64,000 nucleotides of DNA from Acinetobacter lactucae (GCF_001605885.1 NZ_LRPE01000006.1:26726-90725); one strand, 5' to 3'. Counted from the first letter of the stretch, positions 18,200-28,307 are shown. Made by a program: numbers and translations. The notes: generated by a model from the letters alone, not told the origin.

Positions 18200-19269
18200 T
18201 GTTAGCACGTCGAATAGTCGCCAAATATGTGACGAAAACCACTGCGCTTGCGATGTTTGGCACCACAGTTGTTTTGTCCATTCTACAGGTCTTATTTACA
18301 TATCTTGGCGAGTTGGGTGAGCTTAAACCAGACTATAACGCATGGCAGGCTCTCATCTATGTTTTGTGGGGAGCTCCTCGCTATCTCTATGAAATTTTAC
18401 CTATTTCTGCCTTGATTGGGGCTGTGATTGGGTTAGGTTCATTGGCAACAAGTAGTGAACTCATTGTTATGCGTTCAGTGGGTGTTAGCTTATGGCGTAT
18501 TGTCGGTTGGGTGATGCGCTCAGCTTTACTGCTTATTATTTTGTCGTTTGCTTTAAGTGAGTGGGTTATCCCTTATACCAATGAAAAAGCACAAAGTGTT
18601 AAAAGCCATCGTTCAGTAGCTGCTTTAGGTGAAGTTAAAGGGTATTGGTCCCGTGAAGGGCAGCGCTTTATCTATATCGATTATGCTAATTCGCAGGGTA
18701 ACTTAAAAGACATTCAAGTGGTCGATTTTGACCAGAACTATTACTTGCAATCATTAATTAATGCTCAGCAAGGACAGTTTATTAAAAATGGTCAGTGGGC
18801 TTTGAAAAAAGCTGAACAAATGGACATTTTGGCGGCAGGAAATGCCATCAAAACTGATCATGAAGAACAATCGCTTGCTTTAGCATTACAGCCCAAATAT
18901 GTGCATATGGTGACTTTAGATCCTGAAGATCTATCACCAAGCCAACTGATTAGCTTTATGCGTTATATGGATGAATATAGTCAGGTGCCAAAGACTTACC
19001 AATTGGCTTTCTGGCAAAAAGTTGCTTCGCCATTTTCACTTATCGCGTTAGTACTCGTAGCGTGTTCTTTTATTTTTGGACCATTACGCCAACAATCGAT
19101 GGGTTTCCGTTTGGTGATCGCATTGTTTATTGGTTTGAGTTTCTATTATTTACAGGACTTTTTGGGCTATGCGAGCTTGGTTTATTCTCCATCTCCAGCA
19201 TGGTTCGTACTTGTACCTATCTTGTTAATGTTTGGTGCGGGAAGTTATTTGCTTTACCGCGCTCGTTAG
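18199..19269 (+). CDS. lptG: LPS/LOS export permease LptG
   Basis: LptG is the partner of LptF in the LptB2FG exporter. It has 356 residues, with N-terminal helices (ARRIVAKYVTKTTALAMFG), a periplasmic domain (about 110-265) and C-terminal helices ending YLLYRAR. It is translationally coupled to lptF (TAATG). The ATPase gene lptB is not in this window, the usual arrangement. Confidence 0.94.
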   Translation: MLARRIVAKYVTKTTALAMFGTTVVLSILQVLFTYLGELGELKPDYNAWQALIYVLWGAPRYLYEILPISALIGAVIGLGSLATSSELIVMRSVGVSLWRIVGWVMRSALLLIILSFALSEWVIPYTNEKAQSVKSHRSVAALGEVKGYWSREGQRFIYIDYANSQGNLKDIQVVDFDQNYYLQSLINAQQGQFIKNGQWALKKAEQMDILAAGNAIKTDHEEQSLALALQPKYVHMVTLDPEDLSPSQLISFMRYMDEYSQVPKTYQLAFWQKVASPFSLIALVLVACSFIFGPLRQQSMGFRLVIALFIGLSFYYLQDFLGYASLVYSPSPAWFVLVPILLMFGAGSYLLYRAR

Positions 19270-19395
19270 TAATAAATGATATTTATGGTTTTCATCAATC
19301 GCGGATATTGGTGAAAGCCATAGGAATAAATAGAGTCTTGACCGAAAATTCGGTAAGATATTGTGACGAAATTGTAGACAAAAGAGAAATTGATT

Positions 19396-20943
19396 ATGAC
19401 GGATGCAACTGCTGGCAAGATCCCTCACGTTCTGGTCATTATGGATGGTGTTGGACACCGTGAAGCGATTGAAGATAATGCTTTTCTTGCAGCAAAAACA
19501 CCAAATTTGGCGGCAATGAAAGCCAAGCATCCGAATAGTCTAATTTCTGGTTCAGGTGAAGATGTTGGATTGCCTGATGGTCAAATGGGGAACTCTGAAG
19601 TCGGCCATATGAATCTTGGGGCTGGCCGTGTGTTATATCAAGACTTTACCCGTATTACTAAAGATATCCGTACTGGTGACTTTTTCAAACACGAAGTGTT
19701 GATCGACGCTGTTGAAAAAGCCAAAGCTGCTGGTGGTGCTGTCCATATTATGGGACTACTTTCAGAAGGTGGAGTCCATTCACATGAAGATCATATTGTG
19801 GCGATGTGTGAGCTTGCATTAAAACGCGGTGCAAAAGTTTATTTACACGCTTTCCTTGATGGTCGTGATACACCTCCACGCAGTGCTCAACCATCTTTAG
19901 AAAAACTAGATGCATTATTTGCTCAATATCCGGGCCAAGGCCGTATCGCAACTATGATTGGTCGCTACTTTGCAATGGACCGTGACAACCGTTGGGATCG
20001 TGTTGAGCAAGCTTACCGTTTGTTAACCGAAGGTGAAGCACTTCGTACTGCACAAACTGCAGTTGAAGGGTTAGAGCTAGCTTATGCAGCCAATGAAAAT
20101 GATGAGTTTGTAAAAGCGACTCGTATTGGTGATATCGCTAAAGTTCAAGATGGTGATAGCGTTGTATTTATGAATTTCCGTGCTGACCGAGCTCGTGAAA
20201 TTACTCGCGCATTTGTAGAAAAAGACTTTGCTGGTTTTGAACGTAAAGTTGTACCAAACCTTTCTAAATTTGTGATGTTAACGCGTTATCAAGCAAGCAT
20301 TGATGCACCAGTTGCATATATGCCAGAAGCCCTTAAAAATTCATTGGGCGAATATTTATCTTCTTTAGGTAAAACTCAGTTACGTATTGCCGAAACTGAA
20401 AAATATGCGCATGTAACGTTCTTCTTTAGTGGTGGCCGTGAAGATGAATATCCGGGTGAAAAGCGTATTTTAATTCCATCTCCAAACGTTGCGACATATG
20501 ACCTTAAACCCGAAATGAGTGCTTATGAAGTCACTGATGAGTTAGTTCAAGCAATTAATTCGGGTGAATACGACTTATTAGTTGTGAACTATGCGAATGG
20601 CGACATGGTCGGTCATACGGGTGTGTTTGATGCTGCGGTTAAAGCGGTTGAAGCGGTTGATACTTGCTTAGGTCGTGTCTATGAAGCAGTCATGGCGAAA
20701 AAAGGCCATATGCTCATTACTGCTGACCATGGTAATGTTGAACAAATGCAAGATTACGAAAGTGGACAAGTACATACTCAACATACAACTGAGCTTGTAC
20801 CATTTATCTATGTTGGCCCAACACAAGCAACAATTGCAGAAGGTGGTGTGCTTGCAGATGTAGCACCGACAATTCTCAATTTAATGCAGATTCCTGTTCC
20901 TGCCGAAATGCAAGGACGTAATCTGATTACACTATCTGCATAA
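19396..20943 (+). CDS. gpmI: 2,3-bisphosphoglycerate-independent phosphoglycerate mutase
   Basis: GpmI interconverts 3- and 2-phosphoglycerate in glycolysis and gluconeogenesis using two Mn ions and a phosphoserine. The 515-residue protein shows [10 protein letters not shown] at the N-terminus, the catalytic Ser67 in [26 protein letters not shown], and the metal site HGNVEQM near the C-terminus. The ATG at 19396 is preferred over a TTG two codons earlier. The ctp protease gene begins 15 nt after the stop, so they may be cotranscribed. Confidence 0.95.
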   Translation: MTDATAGKIPHVLVIMDGVGHREAIEDNAFLAAKTPNLAAMKAKHPNSLISGSGEDVGLPDGQMGNSEVGHMNLGAGRVLYQDFTRITKDIRTGDFFKHEVLIDAVEKAKAAGGAVHIMGLLSEGGVHSHEDHIVAMCELALKRGAKVYLHAFLDGRDTPPRSAQPSLEKLDALFAQYPGQGRIATMIGRYFAMDRDNRWDRVEQAYRLLTEGEALRTAQTAVEGLELAYAANENDEFVKATRIGDIAKVQDGDSVVFMNFRADRAREITRAFVEKDFAGFERKVVPNLSKFVMLTRYQASIDAPVAYMPEALKNSLGEYLSSLGKTQLRIAETEKYAHVTFFFSGGREDEYPGEKRILIPSPNVATYDLKPEMSAYEVTDELVQAINSGEYDLLVVNYANGDMVGHTGVFDAAVKAVEAVDTCLGRVYEAVMAKKGHMLITADHGNVEQMQDYESGQVHTQHTTELVPFIYVGPTQATIAEGGVLADVAPTILNLMQIPVPAEMQGRNLITLSA

Positions 20944-20958
20944 GTTAAAGGTGATTGG

Positions 20959-22143
20959 ATGCTGCAACACATTAAATATAAAAAACTTATTGTAAGTATG
21001 TTGCTGTGTTGCAGCCAATTTACTTTTGCAGCGCCAGTTGTAAAAGAAAAAATGTCACCTTTGCACCCTGATTCGGAAGAACCGGAACATAGCTATGCAG
21101 AGGTGCCGATTGAATCGATTCAACAGTTTGTGCAAATCTATGGAATCGTTCGAGATAACTATGTTGACGTGAAGTCTGACGATGCCTTGTTTCAACAAGC
21201 CATAAAAGGTTTGGTAAGTGGGTTGGATCGTTATTCGCGTTATTTGTCGGCAGAAGAATATCGCCAACTGATTCAATATACCGAAGGTGATCTTGCTTCA
21301 GTTGATTTCGCCTTAACCCCTGAATCACATCTCCATAAATGGATGATTCGTGATCTTAAAACAGGTTCTGATTCCTATAAATTAGGTTTGCGAAATGGTC
21401 AGACGATTCTCAAAATTGATAACCAAGATTTAAAAAATTTAAACCAAGATCAGGTGCTTGGACTACTTTACGGTTCTATCGGAAGTACACTTCAAGTACA
21501 AGCAGAAGAACTCAGCGGAAATATTAACTTAGTCCGTAATAAAAAAATAGAAACCGATATAGAACCTGTAATGTTACATAATCAGGTACTCGTACTAAAA
21601 ATTAGAGTATTCCAGCAAGACACTGCTAATGAAATTAAAAGATTAATTGAAGAAAATAGCTCTCAACGTTTAAAGGCTGTTTTAATCGATTTGCGAAACA
21701 ATCCGGGTGGGTTGTTATCGGCAGCGGTTGAGTCGGCAGATTTATTTTTAAATAACGGAATTATTGTTTCAACCAAAAGCCGTTCGGAAGGTAACCAGCA
21801 GTTTCAGGCGCTACCGGGCAATGAATTCCAGAATATAAAACTGGGTATATTAATTAATCACCGCTCTGCATCTGCAGCAGAAGTTTTTACTGCGGCCATG
21901 AAAGAACACCAACGTGCTTGGGTGATGGGTGAAAAAAGCTATGGAAAAGGCGTAGTACAAAAGCTATTTCCTTTACCAAGTGGAGCAGCTCTACAGATGA
22001 CCGTTTCACACTACTACACGCCCAATGGCAATATGATTGAAGGGCAGGGTATTCAACCTAACCAGACCTTTCCACTGCCCGCAGAAATGAAAGAAGACGT
22101 ATATTTAGAGCGCGTTGCAGATTTATTCCTAAAGAGGAAGTAA
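20959..22143 (+). CDS. S41 C-terminal processing protease
   Basis: The 394-residue protein is a periplasmic Ser/Lys protease of the CtpA family. A signal peptide is visible (residues 1 to about 24, ending TFAA). A PDZ domain follows at about 110-180 (SYKLGLRNGQTILKID), then the S41 core (RNNPGGLLSAAVESADL). The nucleophile Ser lies in NHRSASAAEVF, with the catalytic Lys in EKSYGKGVVQ. Such proteases trim C-termini of periplasmic proteins such as murein hydrolases. A gpmI-protease order is common in gammaproteobacteria. It converges on pilR with only 3 nt between stops and no visible terminator. Confidence 0.9.
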   Translation: MLQHIKYKKLIVSMLLCCSQFTFAAPVVKEKMSPLHPDSEEPEHSYAEVPIESIQQFVQIYGIVRDNYVDVKSDDALFQQAIKGLVSGLDRYSRYLSAEEYRQLIQYTEGDLASVDFALTPESHLHKWMIRDLKTGSDSYKLGLRNGQTILKIDNQDLKNLNQDQVLGLLYGSIGSTLQVQAEELSGNINLVRNKKIETDIEPVMLHNQVLVLKIRVFQQDTANEIKRLIEENSSQRLKAVLIDLRNNPGGLLSAAVESADLFLNNGIIVSTKSRSEGNQQFQALPGNEFQNIKLGILINHRSASAAEVFTAAMKEHQRAWVMGEKSYGKGVVQKLFPLPSGAALQMTVSHYYTPNGNMIEGQGIQPNQTFPLPAEMKEDVYLERVADLFLKRK

Positions 22144-22146
22144 TTT

Positions 22147-23559
22147 TTATACTTCCTCTCCCATTTCGGTATCTAAGCCAAACTTTTTGAGTCGATAGCG
22201 CAAAGAACGGAATGTCATTCCCAGCTTTTTAGCTGCTAAAGTGCGATTCCAATGCGTCATATTTAATGCATTCAGTAAAATATCTTTTTCGATATTTTCT
22301 AAGTAGCGTTCTAAACCTTCCATTGGAAATTTTGGATGAGTCTGAACATTTGGTGTTTGATTTAATTGTTTCGTTACGATTTGCGGGCTCACACTACTAC
22401 CTCTAAGAGGAGGTGCTAAATGTGTTAAATCAATACATTCATCCTCACTTAAAGTAATAGCTCGTTCAATCATATTTCTTAATTCACGCACATTACCCGG
22501 AAAGTCTTGCTGTAATAAATAAGTTTCAGCACTCGCCGTTAATTGCTTGTTTGAAATTCCCCATTCCGTACAAACCTTTTGAATAAAATGGTTGGCCAAT
22601 AGCAAAATATCTCCACCACGGTCACGCAGTGGCGGCAACATAATATCCATAACATGAATACGGAAAAATAAGTCCTGACGGAATTTACCTTGTTGGACTA
22701 ACAAATCTAAATCTTGGTGACTCGCACTAATTACTCGAAAATCAACATCAATTTCCTGATCAGAACCTACTGGGCGAATTTTTTTCTCTTGTACTGCGCG
22801 AAGCAATTTAACTTGCATAGTTAACGGCAATTCGGCAATTTCATCTAAAAATAAACTGCCGCCGTGTGCCGATAAAATAAGACCTTGTTTATCTTGAGTC
22901 GCGCCAGTAAAGCTCCCTTTTTTATGCCCGAAAAGTTCACTTTCCATGAGCTCAGTTGGGATTGCTCCACAGTTAATAGCAATAAATGGTCCTTCACTGC
23001 GGTTGCTTAAGCGGTGAATAAGATTGGCAACAACTTCTTTACCCGTACCAGACTCGCCTGTAACAAATACAGGCGCTTGGGAGCGGGCTATTTTTTTAAT
23101 AGCTGTCCGTAAGTTTTGTATAGGTGGTGAACGCCCAATTAATAAGTCATTTTCTAATGTTGTTTCACCAAACTCATGCTCTGGTTTTGGCTGGTTAAGC
23201 GCCTTTTTTAACAACTGATCTAAATGAATTTGGTTAATCGGTTTGCTGACAAAATCAAAAGCTCCCGCTTTTAATGCAGCAATTGCAATGTCCATATTTC
23301 CGTATGCAGTTAAAACTGCAATGGGGGTGTGGGGGTAAGTTTGAGAAACATGTTTAACCAATTCTAAACCACTACCGTCAGGTAGATTTAAATCGGTCAA
23401 GCATGCATCGTAATGAAACTGAGTAAAGAGTTGTTTGGCCTGTTCAACCCGATAAGCAAGATGTGTCTTAATCCCCATTCGTGCAAGAGTCATTTGCATT
23501 AACAGGCACAAATCTTCTTCATCGTCTACAAGCAAAACGAGTGGTTGCTGTTCTGCCAT
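22147..23559 (-). CDS. pilR: sigma-54 response regulator PilR
   Basis: PilR activates RpoN promoters, classically that of the type IV pilin gene. The 470-residue protein has a receiver domain with phosphoacceptor Asp56, an AAA+ domain with Walker A GESGTGKE (168-175) and the sigma-54 contact loop GSFTGA (215-220), and a C-terminal Fis-type HTH (AAKKLGMTFRSLRYRLKKFG). The loop carries Ser in place of the common Ala, as I recall for other PilR proteins. It is the last gene of the leftward gacA-pilS-pilR group, 24 nt after pilS. Confidence 0.94.
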   Translation of the reverse strand: MAEQQPLVLLVDDEEDLCLLMQMTLARMGIKTHLAYRVEQAKQLFTQFHYDACLTDLNLPDGSGLELVKHVSQTYPHTPIAVLTAYGNMDIAIAALKAGAFDFVSKPINQIHLDQLLKKALNQPKPEHEFGETTLENDLLIGRSPPIQNLRTAIKKIARSQAPVFVTGESGTGKEVVANLIHRLSNRSEGPFIAINCGAIPTELMESELFGHKKGSFTGATQDKQGLILSAHGGSLFLDEIAELPLTMQVKLLRAVQEKKIRPVGSDQEIDVDFRVISASHQDLDLLVQQGKFRQDLFFRIHVMDIMLPPLRDRGGDILLLANHFIQKVCTEWGISNKQLTASAETYLLQQDFPGNVRELRNMIERAITLSEDECIDLTHLAPPLRGSSVSPQIVTKQLNQTPNVQTHPKFPMEGLERYLENIEKDILLNALNMTHWNRTLAAKKLGMTFRSLRYRLKKFGLDTEMGEEV

Positions 23560-23583
23560 TTCCCCAAAAACCTAATAAAAAAA

Positions 23584-25152
23584 TCAATATATTATTGGGC
23601 ACGCTATTCGGAAGCATGCCCCTTGTTTTTGCTCTACATAAGTGAGCTTTGCATGGTTTGCCTCACAAAAACTATGAGACAAATATAATCCTAAACCAGT
23701 TCCATTAATTTCGGTACTAAAAAATGGTTTAAATAATTGAGATATATCACGTTTTGAAACCCCTTCACCGTAATCGATCACATCAATATAAATTTTATTT
23801 GTTTGTGAGTGAATATTGATCAGAACATAGGGCGAGTCGGGTGCATTGTGTCGTAAAGCATTTCTAACAAGGTTAATCAGCACTTGTCTGAGCTGCTTTT
23901 CATCAAACAATATCTTTAAAGATAAATCAGAGCTTTTAAGCTGGATCGCATGTTTAACATCAGATAAATCTTCATCTAATAACGTTTTTATGAAGTCGTT
24001 TAATTCAATCTGGATTGGATATGTTCTTTCACTACGGGCAAGCCCTAACGTGTCTTGAACAATACTATCAATGCGTTTGGTTTGCTTGCCAATCATACGG
24101 CGTAAAGTATTTTGTTGTTCTAAATCACTGTCTTTAAGTAGTTCATTTGCTTGCACAATCGCTGCAAGAGGATTACGGATTTCATGGGCAATACTTGCTG
24201 AGAGTTGCCCTAAAGCGGCAAGTTTGAGTTGTTGAGCTTGCTGATTAATTTGCTGCGCATCTTGTAAAATGAGTAGCGTCAACGCTTGTTGTGGTACTAA
24301 AAGATGCTGCACTTTAATATTAATAGAGTAGGCCGAAAGCCGAGACTCAAAAATAAATCGGTCACCTTCTTTTAGGTTATCAAACTTAAGAATTTCAAAT
24401 AAGTCAGCATGCCATTTAGCTAAGGGATATTTTTCACTGGCAAATTGAGGTGGAATCCCTAAAAGTGAACATGCTGCTGGGTTGCTTAAAACAATGTTGT
24501 AGTTTTCATCTAGAACTAAATAGCCCTCTTCAATTTGTTCCAAAATATAGCGGTTAATATTTTGTAATTGATAGAGTTCTATTGATTGGTGGAAAGTCAG
24601 TGCCTCAAGTAACTTAAAGCGCTGGACCGCAATTTGTCCGATGCCGTGTACCACGAAAAACAAGAAAGCCAATAAGGCGCTGTTACCAATCGTATTTAAA
24701 TTATTGTAGTCAAATAAACTGCCAACGAAGCGTTGGTAAATAACCGCAATAACTGCAAGTAATGTAATGACCAGCGACATTCTTGCGCTAAGTAAAATTG
24801 CTGAAGTAAATATGGCAATAACATAGAGCAAGCTGAGTTGTAAATTTGGTTCACCTACAGAAAATGTAAGTAAACTCAGACAGATAATATCAACTACAAA
24901 AAATAAAATGAGCTGCTTTGTTGCCTGAGTGGCAATAAACTTAAAGCATAAAAGTTGAAGAAGGCTTAAGAGCGAATAGCCGAGTAGTGTATAAGAATAT
25001 AAAGCGGGTTGTTGTAGACTAGTGTCAATTTGAGCATCGGTTAAAACCAAAATAATATTCAGGCTAACCGCAATAATAAGGCGATATAAACCATACCACG
25101 TGCCCAAACGAAATATCGTATGGGACAAGGATGAGTTTATGGGAAATTGCAT
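23584..25152 (-). CDS. pilS: sensor histidine kinase PilS
   Basis: PilS is the membrane kinase that controls PilR according to pilin level in the inner membrane. The 522-residue protein has about six N-terminal transmembrane helices (20-180), a PAS-like region (about 200-300), the HisKA motif with the phosphorylated His in SIAHEIRNPLAA, and the ATPase motifs VRNALRHN, DYGEGV and GTGLGLYLS. It lies 10 nt after gacA and 24 nt before pilR. Confidence 0.94.
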   Translation of the reverse strand: MQFPINSSLSHTIFRLGTWYGLYRLIIAVSLNIILVLTDAQIDTSLQQPALYSYTLLGYSLLSLLQLLCFKFIATQATKQLILFFVVDIICLSLLTFSVGEPNLQLSLLYVIAIFTSAILLSARMSLVITLLAVIAVIYQRFVGSLFDYNNLNTIGNSALLAFLFFVVHGIGQIAVQRFKLLEALTFHQSIELYQLQNINRYILEQIEEGYLVLDENYNIVLSNPAACSLLGIPPQFASEKYPLAKWHADLFEILKFDNLKEGDRFIFESRLSAYSINIKVQHLLVPQQALTLLILQDAQQINQQAQQLKLAALGQLSASIAHEIRNPLAAIVQANELLKDSDLEQQNTLRRMIGKQTKRIDSIVQDTLGLARSERTYPIQIELNDFIKTLLDEDLSDVKHAIQLKSSDLSLKILFDEKQLRQVLINLVRNALRHNAPDSPYVLINIHSQTNKIYIDVIDYGEGVSKRDISQLFKPFFSTEINGTGLGLYLSHSFCEANHAKLTYVEQKQGACFRIACPIIY

Positions 25153-25162
25153 GTAAGTCTGA

Positions 25163-25798
25163 TTAAGGTTTGATCAGACCGTAACGAATCGCAAGATGAG
25201 TTAGTTTAACGTCACTATCAATGGCTAGCTTTTCAAAAATACGGTAGCGGTAAGTATTCACTGTTTTGACACTTACAAAAAGTTTGTCTGCAATTTCTTG
25301 AGCGCTAATACAATTTACAACCATCATTGCAACTTGCATTTCACGTTCAGAGAGAGAATCAAAAGGTGATTGCTGAGTATCGGATAAATATGAGCTCGCT
25401 AACTGCTCAGCAATATCGGCACTAAAGTATTTGCCACCTTGCATCACTTTATTGATTGCACGAACCATTTCTGTAATTGGAGCACCTTTGGTGATGTAAC
25501 CTTTAGCTCCTGCTTTAAGCAAAAGAGAAGGGTAAGGTTCTTCTGCTAAACCACTGACTGCAATCACTTTTGTATCTGGTGCAGTTTGCAGCAAACGACG
25601 TGTTGTTTCTACGCCCCCGATGCCTGGCATGTTGACATCAAGTAGCACAACTTGAGGATGTTTCTGACGAACAATAGCAATTGCTTCTTCACCCGATTCG
25701 GCTTGTCCAATGACCTCTACATCGGCATGATCTTCTAACATACGGCAGATGCCTGTACGTACAAGTTCATGGTCATCCACAACTAAAACTGTAATCAA
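25163..25798 (-). CDS. gacA: LuxR-type response regulator GacA
   Basis: GacA works with sensor GacS to control virulence, motility, biofilm and aromatic catabolism genes. The 211-residue protein has a receiver with Asp54 (VVLLDVNMPG), GYITKGAP, and a C-terminal LuxR HTH (LSEREMQVAMMVV, AQEIADKLFVSVKTVNTYRYR). The start is TTG at 25798: a perfect AGGAGG lies 5 nt before it, and ITVLVVDD follows, as in other GacA/UvrY proteins; a longer frame to 25879 has no such signal. It is upstream of pilS by 10 nt, whereas in many pseudomonads gacA neighbours uvrC. gacS is not in the window. Confidence 0.9.
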   Translation of the reverse strand: MITVLVVDDHELVRTGICRMLEDHADVEVIGQAESGEEAIAIVRQKHPQVVLLDVNMPGIGGVETTRRLLQTAPDTKVIAVSGLAEEPYPSLLLKAGAKGYITKGAPITEMVRAINKVMQGGKYFSADIAEQLASSYLSDTQQSPFDSLSEREMQVAMMVVNCISAQEIADKLFVSVKTVNTYRYRIFEKLAIDSDVKLTHLAIRYGLIKP

Positions 25799-25906
25799 GA
25801 AGACCTCCTTTCTTTCAAAAAACAAGTTTTTTGTTACATAAAGCAAAATTAGCTTGCAATGGAATGACAAAATTAGCAATCCTATTCTTATATAGTGAGC
25901 GAATAG

Positions 25907-25959
25907 TTGTGCACAATTGTGTCGGTAAAAGCGTTATACCTTATACCTCAAATGTAAGG
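25907..25959. promoter_or_regulatory. palindromes between gacA and pbpG
   Basis: TTGTGCACAA (25907-25916) overlaps ACAATTGT (25913-25920), and CCTTA/TAAGG arms lie at 25939-25959. These sit in the 212-bp divergent region and may be operators for either gene. No regulator family is recognised. Confidence 0.3.
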
Positions 25960-26010
25960 CATAATTATAGTAAGCGCAAATGTGTATCACCCTGAGTCGA
26001 GTATTGTGCC

Positions 26011-27057
26011 GTGAAAAATTCTAAAAAGTCTTTAATGCATGTGCTAAGCATGTCTATTTTGCTTAGTTTGAGTTCAACAAGCTTTGCAGAACTCGTCAAT
26101 AACCCGTCCTCAGGGAATAGTGGTACTGCAAGCTTAAATTGGTCTTCAGCTGATGCTAGCCAATTTTTAAATGATGAAGATGATGAACCTACTCCGCAAG
26201 GTTCAACATCGGTAACCACAACTTTACGTGGTAGTAGCGCACCGAAAATTGTAGCATCTGCACCTAGAGTTGCTCCAATCCGTGATACGTCTGGTTACAA
26301 TGCCCAGCCGAGTGTAAGCGCTCGAGCTGCACTTGTAATGGACGCGCAAACTGGTGAAGTGCTCTACAGTAAAAATACTAACGCTTCTGTGCCAATTGCA
26401 TCTATTACAAAAGTGATGACAGCGGTTGTAACGGCGGATGCCCGTTTAAACATGTCTGAAGAAATTACACTTGAGCAAATTGACTTTGCTGGGGCTGGTG
26501 GGAAAAACTCAAGTTCAACACTTCGTGTTGGCGACAAGATGAACCGTGCAGAAGTTCTTCTGTTTGCTTTAATGAAATCTGAAAACCCTGCAGCAGCTGC
26601 CTTAGCCCGTACTTATCCAGGTGGTCGTCCTGCATTCGTAGCTGCAATGAATGCTAAAGCTCGTGCTTTGGGTATGAATTCGACTCATTACTATGAATCA
26701 ACTGGTCTAGATCCACGTAATGTATCTTCGGCACGTGATTTAGGTATTTTGGTAAGTACCGCATCTCAATATGGTTTGATTCGTCAATTCTCAACTACAC
26801 CGACTTATGACTTTAATTTGGGTTATCGTGTATTGAAATCTAATAATACCAATGCCCTAGTGCGTAATGGCGGTTGGAACATTAACCTGTCAAAAACTGG
26901 ATATATTAATGAAGCAGGTCGCTGTGTTGTGATGCACACGACTGTAAACTCGCGTCCGGCAGTTATTGTATTGCTGGGCGAGCCAAGTACACAGGCACGT
27001 AATAATGATGCAACTAACTTATTGGGTTGGTTAAGTAATTTACCAAAACGTATTTAA
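26011..27057 (+). CDS. pbpG: D-alanyl-D-alanine endopeptidase PBP7/8
   Basis: This low-molecular-weight penicillin-binding protein of the S11 peptidase type trims peptidoglycan cross-links in the periplasm; PBP7/8 contributes to serum survival of A. baumannii (from memory). The 348-residue protein has a signal peptide (to about residue 26), a Ser/Thr-rich linker to about 100, then active-site Ser131 in SITK (131-134), the SEN motif in LMKSENPAA, and KTG in LSKTGYINEAG. The GTG at 26011 gives a charged n-region (KNSKKS); an in-frame ATG at 26035 is the alternative. Neither has a strong SD. Confidence 0.92.
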   Translation: MKNSKKSLMHVLSMSILLSLSSTSFAELVNNPSSGNSGTASLNWSSADASQFLNDEDDEPTPQGSTSVTTTLRGSSAPKIVASAPRVAPIRDTSGYNAQPSVSARAALVMDAQTGEVLYSKNTNASVPIASITKVMTAVVTADARLNMSEEITLEQIDFAGAGGKNSSSTLRVGDKMNRAEVLLFALMKSENPAAAALARTYPGGRPAFVAAMNAKARALGMNSTHYYESTGLDPRNVSSARDLGILVSTASQYGLIRQFSTTPTYDFNLGYRVLKSNNTNALVRNGGWNINLSKTGYINEAGRCVVMHTTVNSRPAVIVLLGEPSTQARNNDATNLLGWLSNLPKRI

Positions 27058-27070
27058 GCTCAATATTCTA

Positions 27071-27101
27071 AAAAACGCTTCTATCAAGAAGCGTTTTTTT
27101 T
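27071..27101. terminator. terminator after pbpG
   Basis: CGCTTCT (27076-27082) pairs with AGAAGCG (27087-27093) around ATCA, with A- and T-runs on either side. Confidence 0.88.
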
Positions 27102-27123
27102 ATGGCGTTTAAAATTTTTCCAT

Positions 27124-27154
27124 AAAAAAACGGCTGTGTTGAACAGCCGTTTTT
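27124..27154. terminator. terminator of the hom-thrC operon (leftward)
   Basis: CGGCTGT (27131-27137) pairs with ACAGCCG (27143-27149) around a 5-nt loop, flanked by A7 and T5. It lies just past the thrC stop on the minus strand. Confidence 0.88.
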
Positions 27155-27167
27155 GAAAAATCAGATC

Positions 27168-28307
27168 TTACATATTAGATAAAATCGAATCTTTTACTTG
27201 GTCCATTGTTGCATCAATTGACAACATAACCGCATCAGCACATTGTTTGATTGCAGTATCAGGATCTTTCAAACCATTACCAGTTACTGTACATACAATT
27301 ACAGAACCTTCAGCAATTTTACCCGCTTTAATATCGCGAATCGCACCACCAATAGAAGCAGCAGATGCAGGTTCAACAAATACGCCTTCATACATAGAAA
27401 GTAAGCGTTGAGCTTCTAAAATTTCGCTGTCTTGAAGTTCATCAAACCAGCCTTTAGAGTCACGTACTACAGCTTTTGCATGGTTCCAGCTTTGTGGGTT
27501 ACCAATACGGATTGCAGTTGCAACTGTTTCAGGGCTTTCAACTGGAGCACCGCGTAAGAATGGAGCTGCGCCAGAAGCTTGGTAACCTACCATGGTTGGT
27601 AAACCTTCTGGTTTTGGACCAGTGAATTGATCAGTAGCTGCATCATAAATCACTTGTTCAAACTGATCAGCAGGTTGGTTTGCTACAGCTTCGGTATAAC
27701 CCATCCAGTGAGCGGTGATGTTACCTGCGTTACCTACAGGTAAGCAGTGGTAATCAGGTGCACGGCCTAAAGCTTCAACGATTTCATAAGCAATGGTTTT
27801 TTGACCTTGCAAACGGTAAGGGTTGATTGAGTTTACAATCGTTACAGGCGCTTGATCAGCGACTTCTTTTACAAGACGCATACCATCATCGAAGTTACCA
27901 CGAATTTGCATAGTGATCGCACCATACATCATCGCTTGTGCCATTTTACCCATCGCAATTTTACCTTCTGGAATCAAAACAAATGCTTTGATACCTGCAC
28001 GTGCGGCATAGGCAGCAGCAGCAGCAGAAGTGTTACCAGTAGAAGCACAGATAATCGCTTTAGAGCCTTCTTCAACCGCTTTGGTTACAGCCATGGTCAT
28101 ACCACGGTCTTTAAATGAACCAGTTGGGTTTAAGCCCTCGTATTTCACATAAATTTCAACATCTTTGCCAATAATACGTGGAATATTCTCAAGTTTAATG
28201 AGTGGGGTGTTGCCTTCACCCAAAGAGATAGCACGAGTAGTTGCCGAAACTGGCAAACGGTCACGATAACGATCTACAAGACCAGTATAACGATTGGCAT
28301 TAGACAT
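27168..28307 (-). CDS. thrC: threonine synthase
   Basis: ThrC converts O-phosphohomoserine to threonine with PLP. The 379-residue protein is of the shorter bacterial/plant-like subtype, with the PLP Lys66 in GSFKDRGM, the glycine-rich CASTGNTSAAAAAYAA phosphate loop, and VCTVTGNGLKDP near the C-terminus. It lies 54 nt downstream of hom. The xerD-dsbC-hom-thrC order seen here is shared with Pseudomonas. Confidence 0.95.
   Translation of the reverse strand: MSNANRYTGLVDRYRDRLPVSATTRAISLGEGNTPLIKLENIPRIIGKDVEIYVKYEGLNPTGSFKDRGMTMAVTKAVEEGSKAIICASTGNTSAAAAAYAARAGIKAFVLIPEGKIAMGKMAQAMMYGAITMQIRGNFDDGMRLVKEVADQAPVTIVNSINPYRLQGQKTIAYEIVEALGRAPDYHCLPVGNAGNITAHWMGYTEAVANQPADQFEQVIYDAATDQFTGPKPEGLPTMVGYQASGAAPFLRGAPVESPETVATAIRIGNPQSWNHAKAVVRDSKGWFDELQDSEILEAQRLLSMYEGVFVEPASAASIGGAIRDIKAGKIAEGSVIVCTVTGNGLKDPDTAIKQCADAVMLSIDATMDQVKDSILSNM

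Noticed and set aside
22140..22150. Terminator expected between the convergent protease and pilR genes
   Set aside because: Only 3 nt separate the stops and no hairpin with a T-run is visible nearby.
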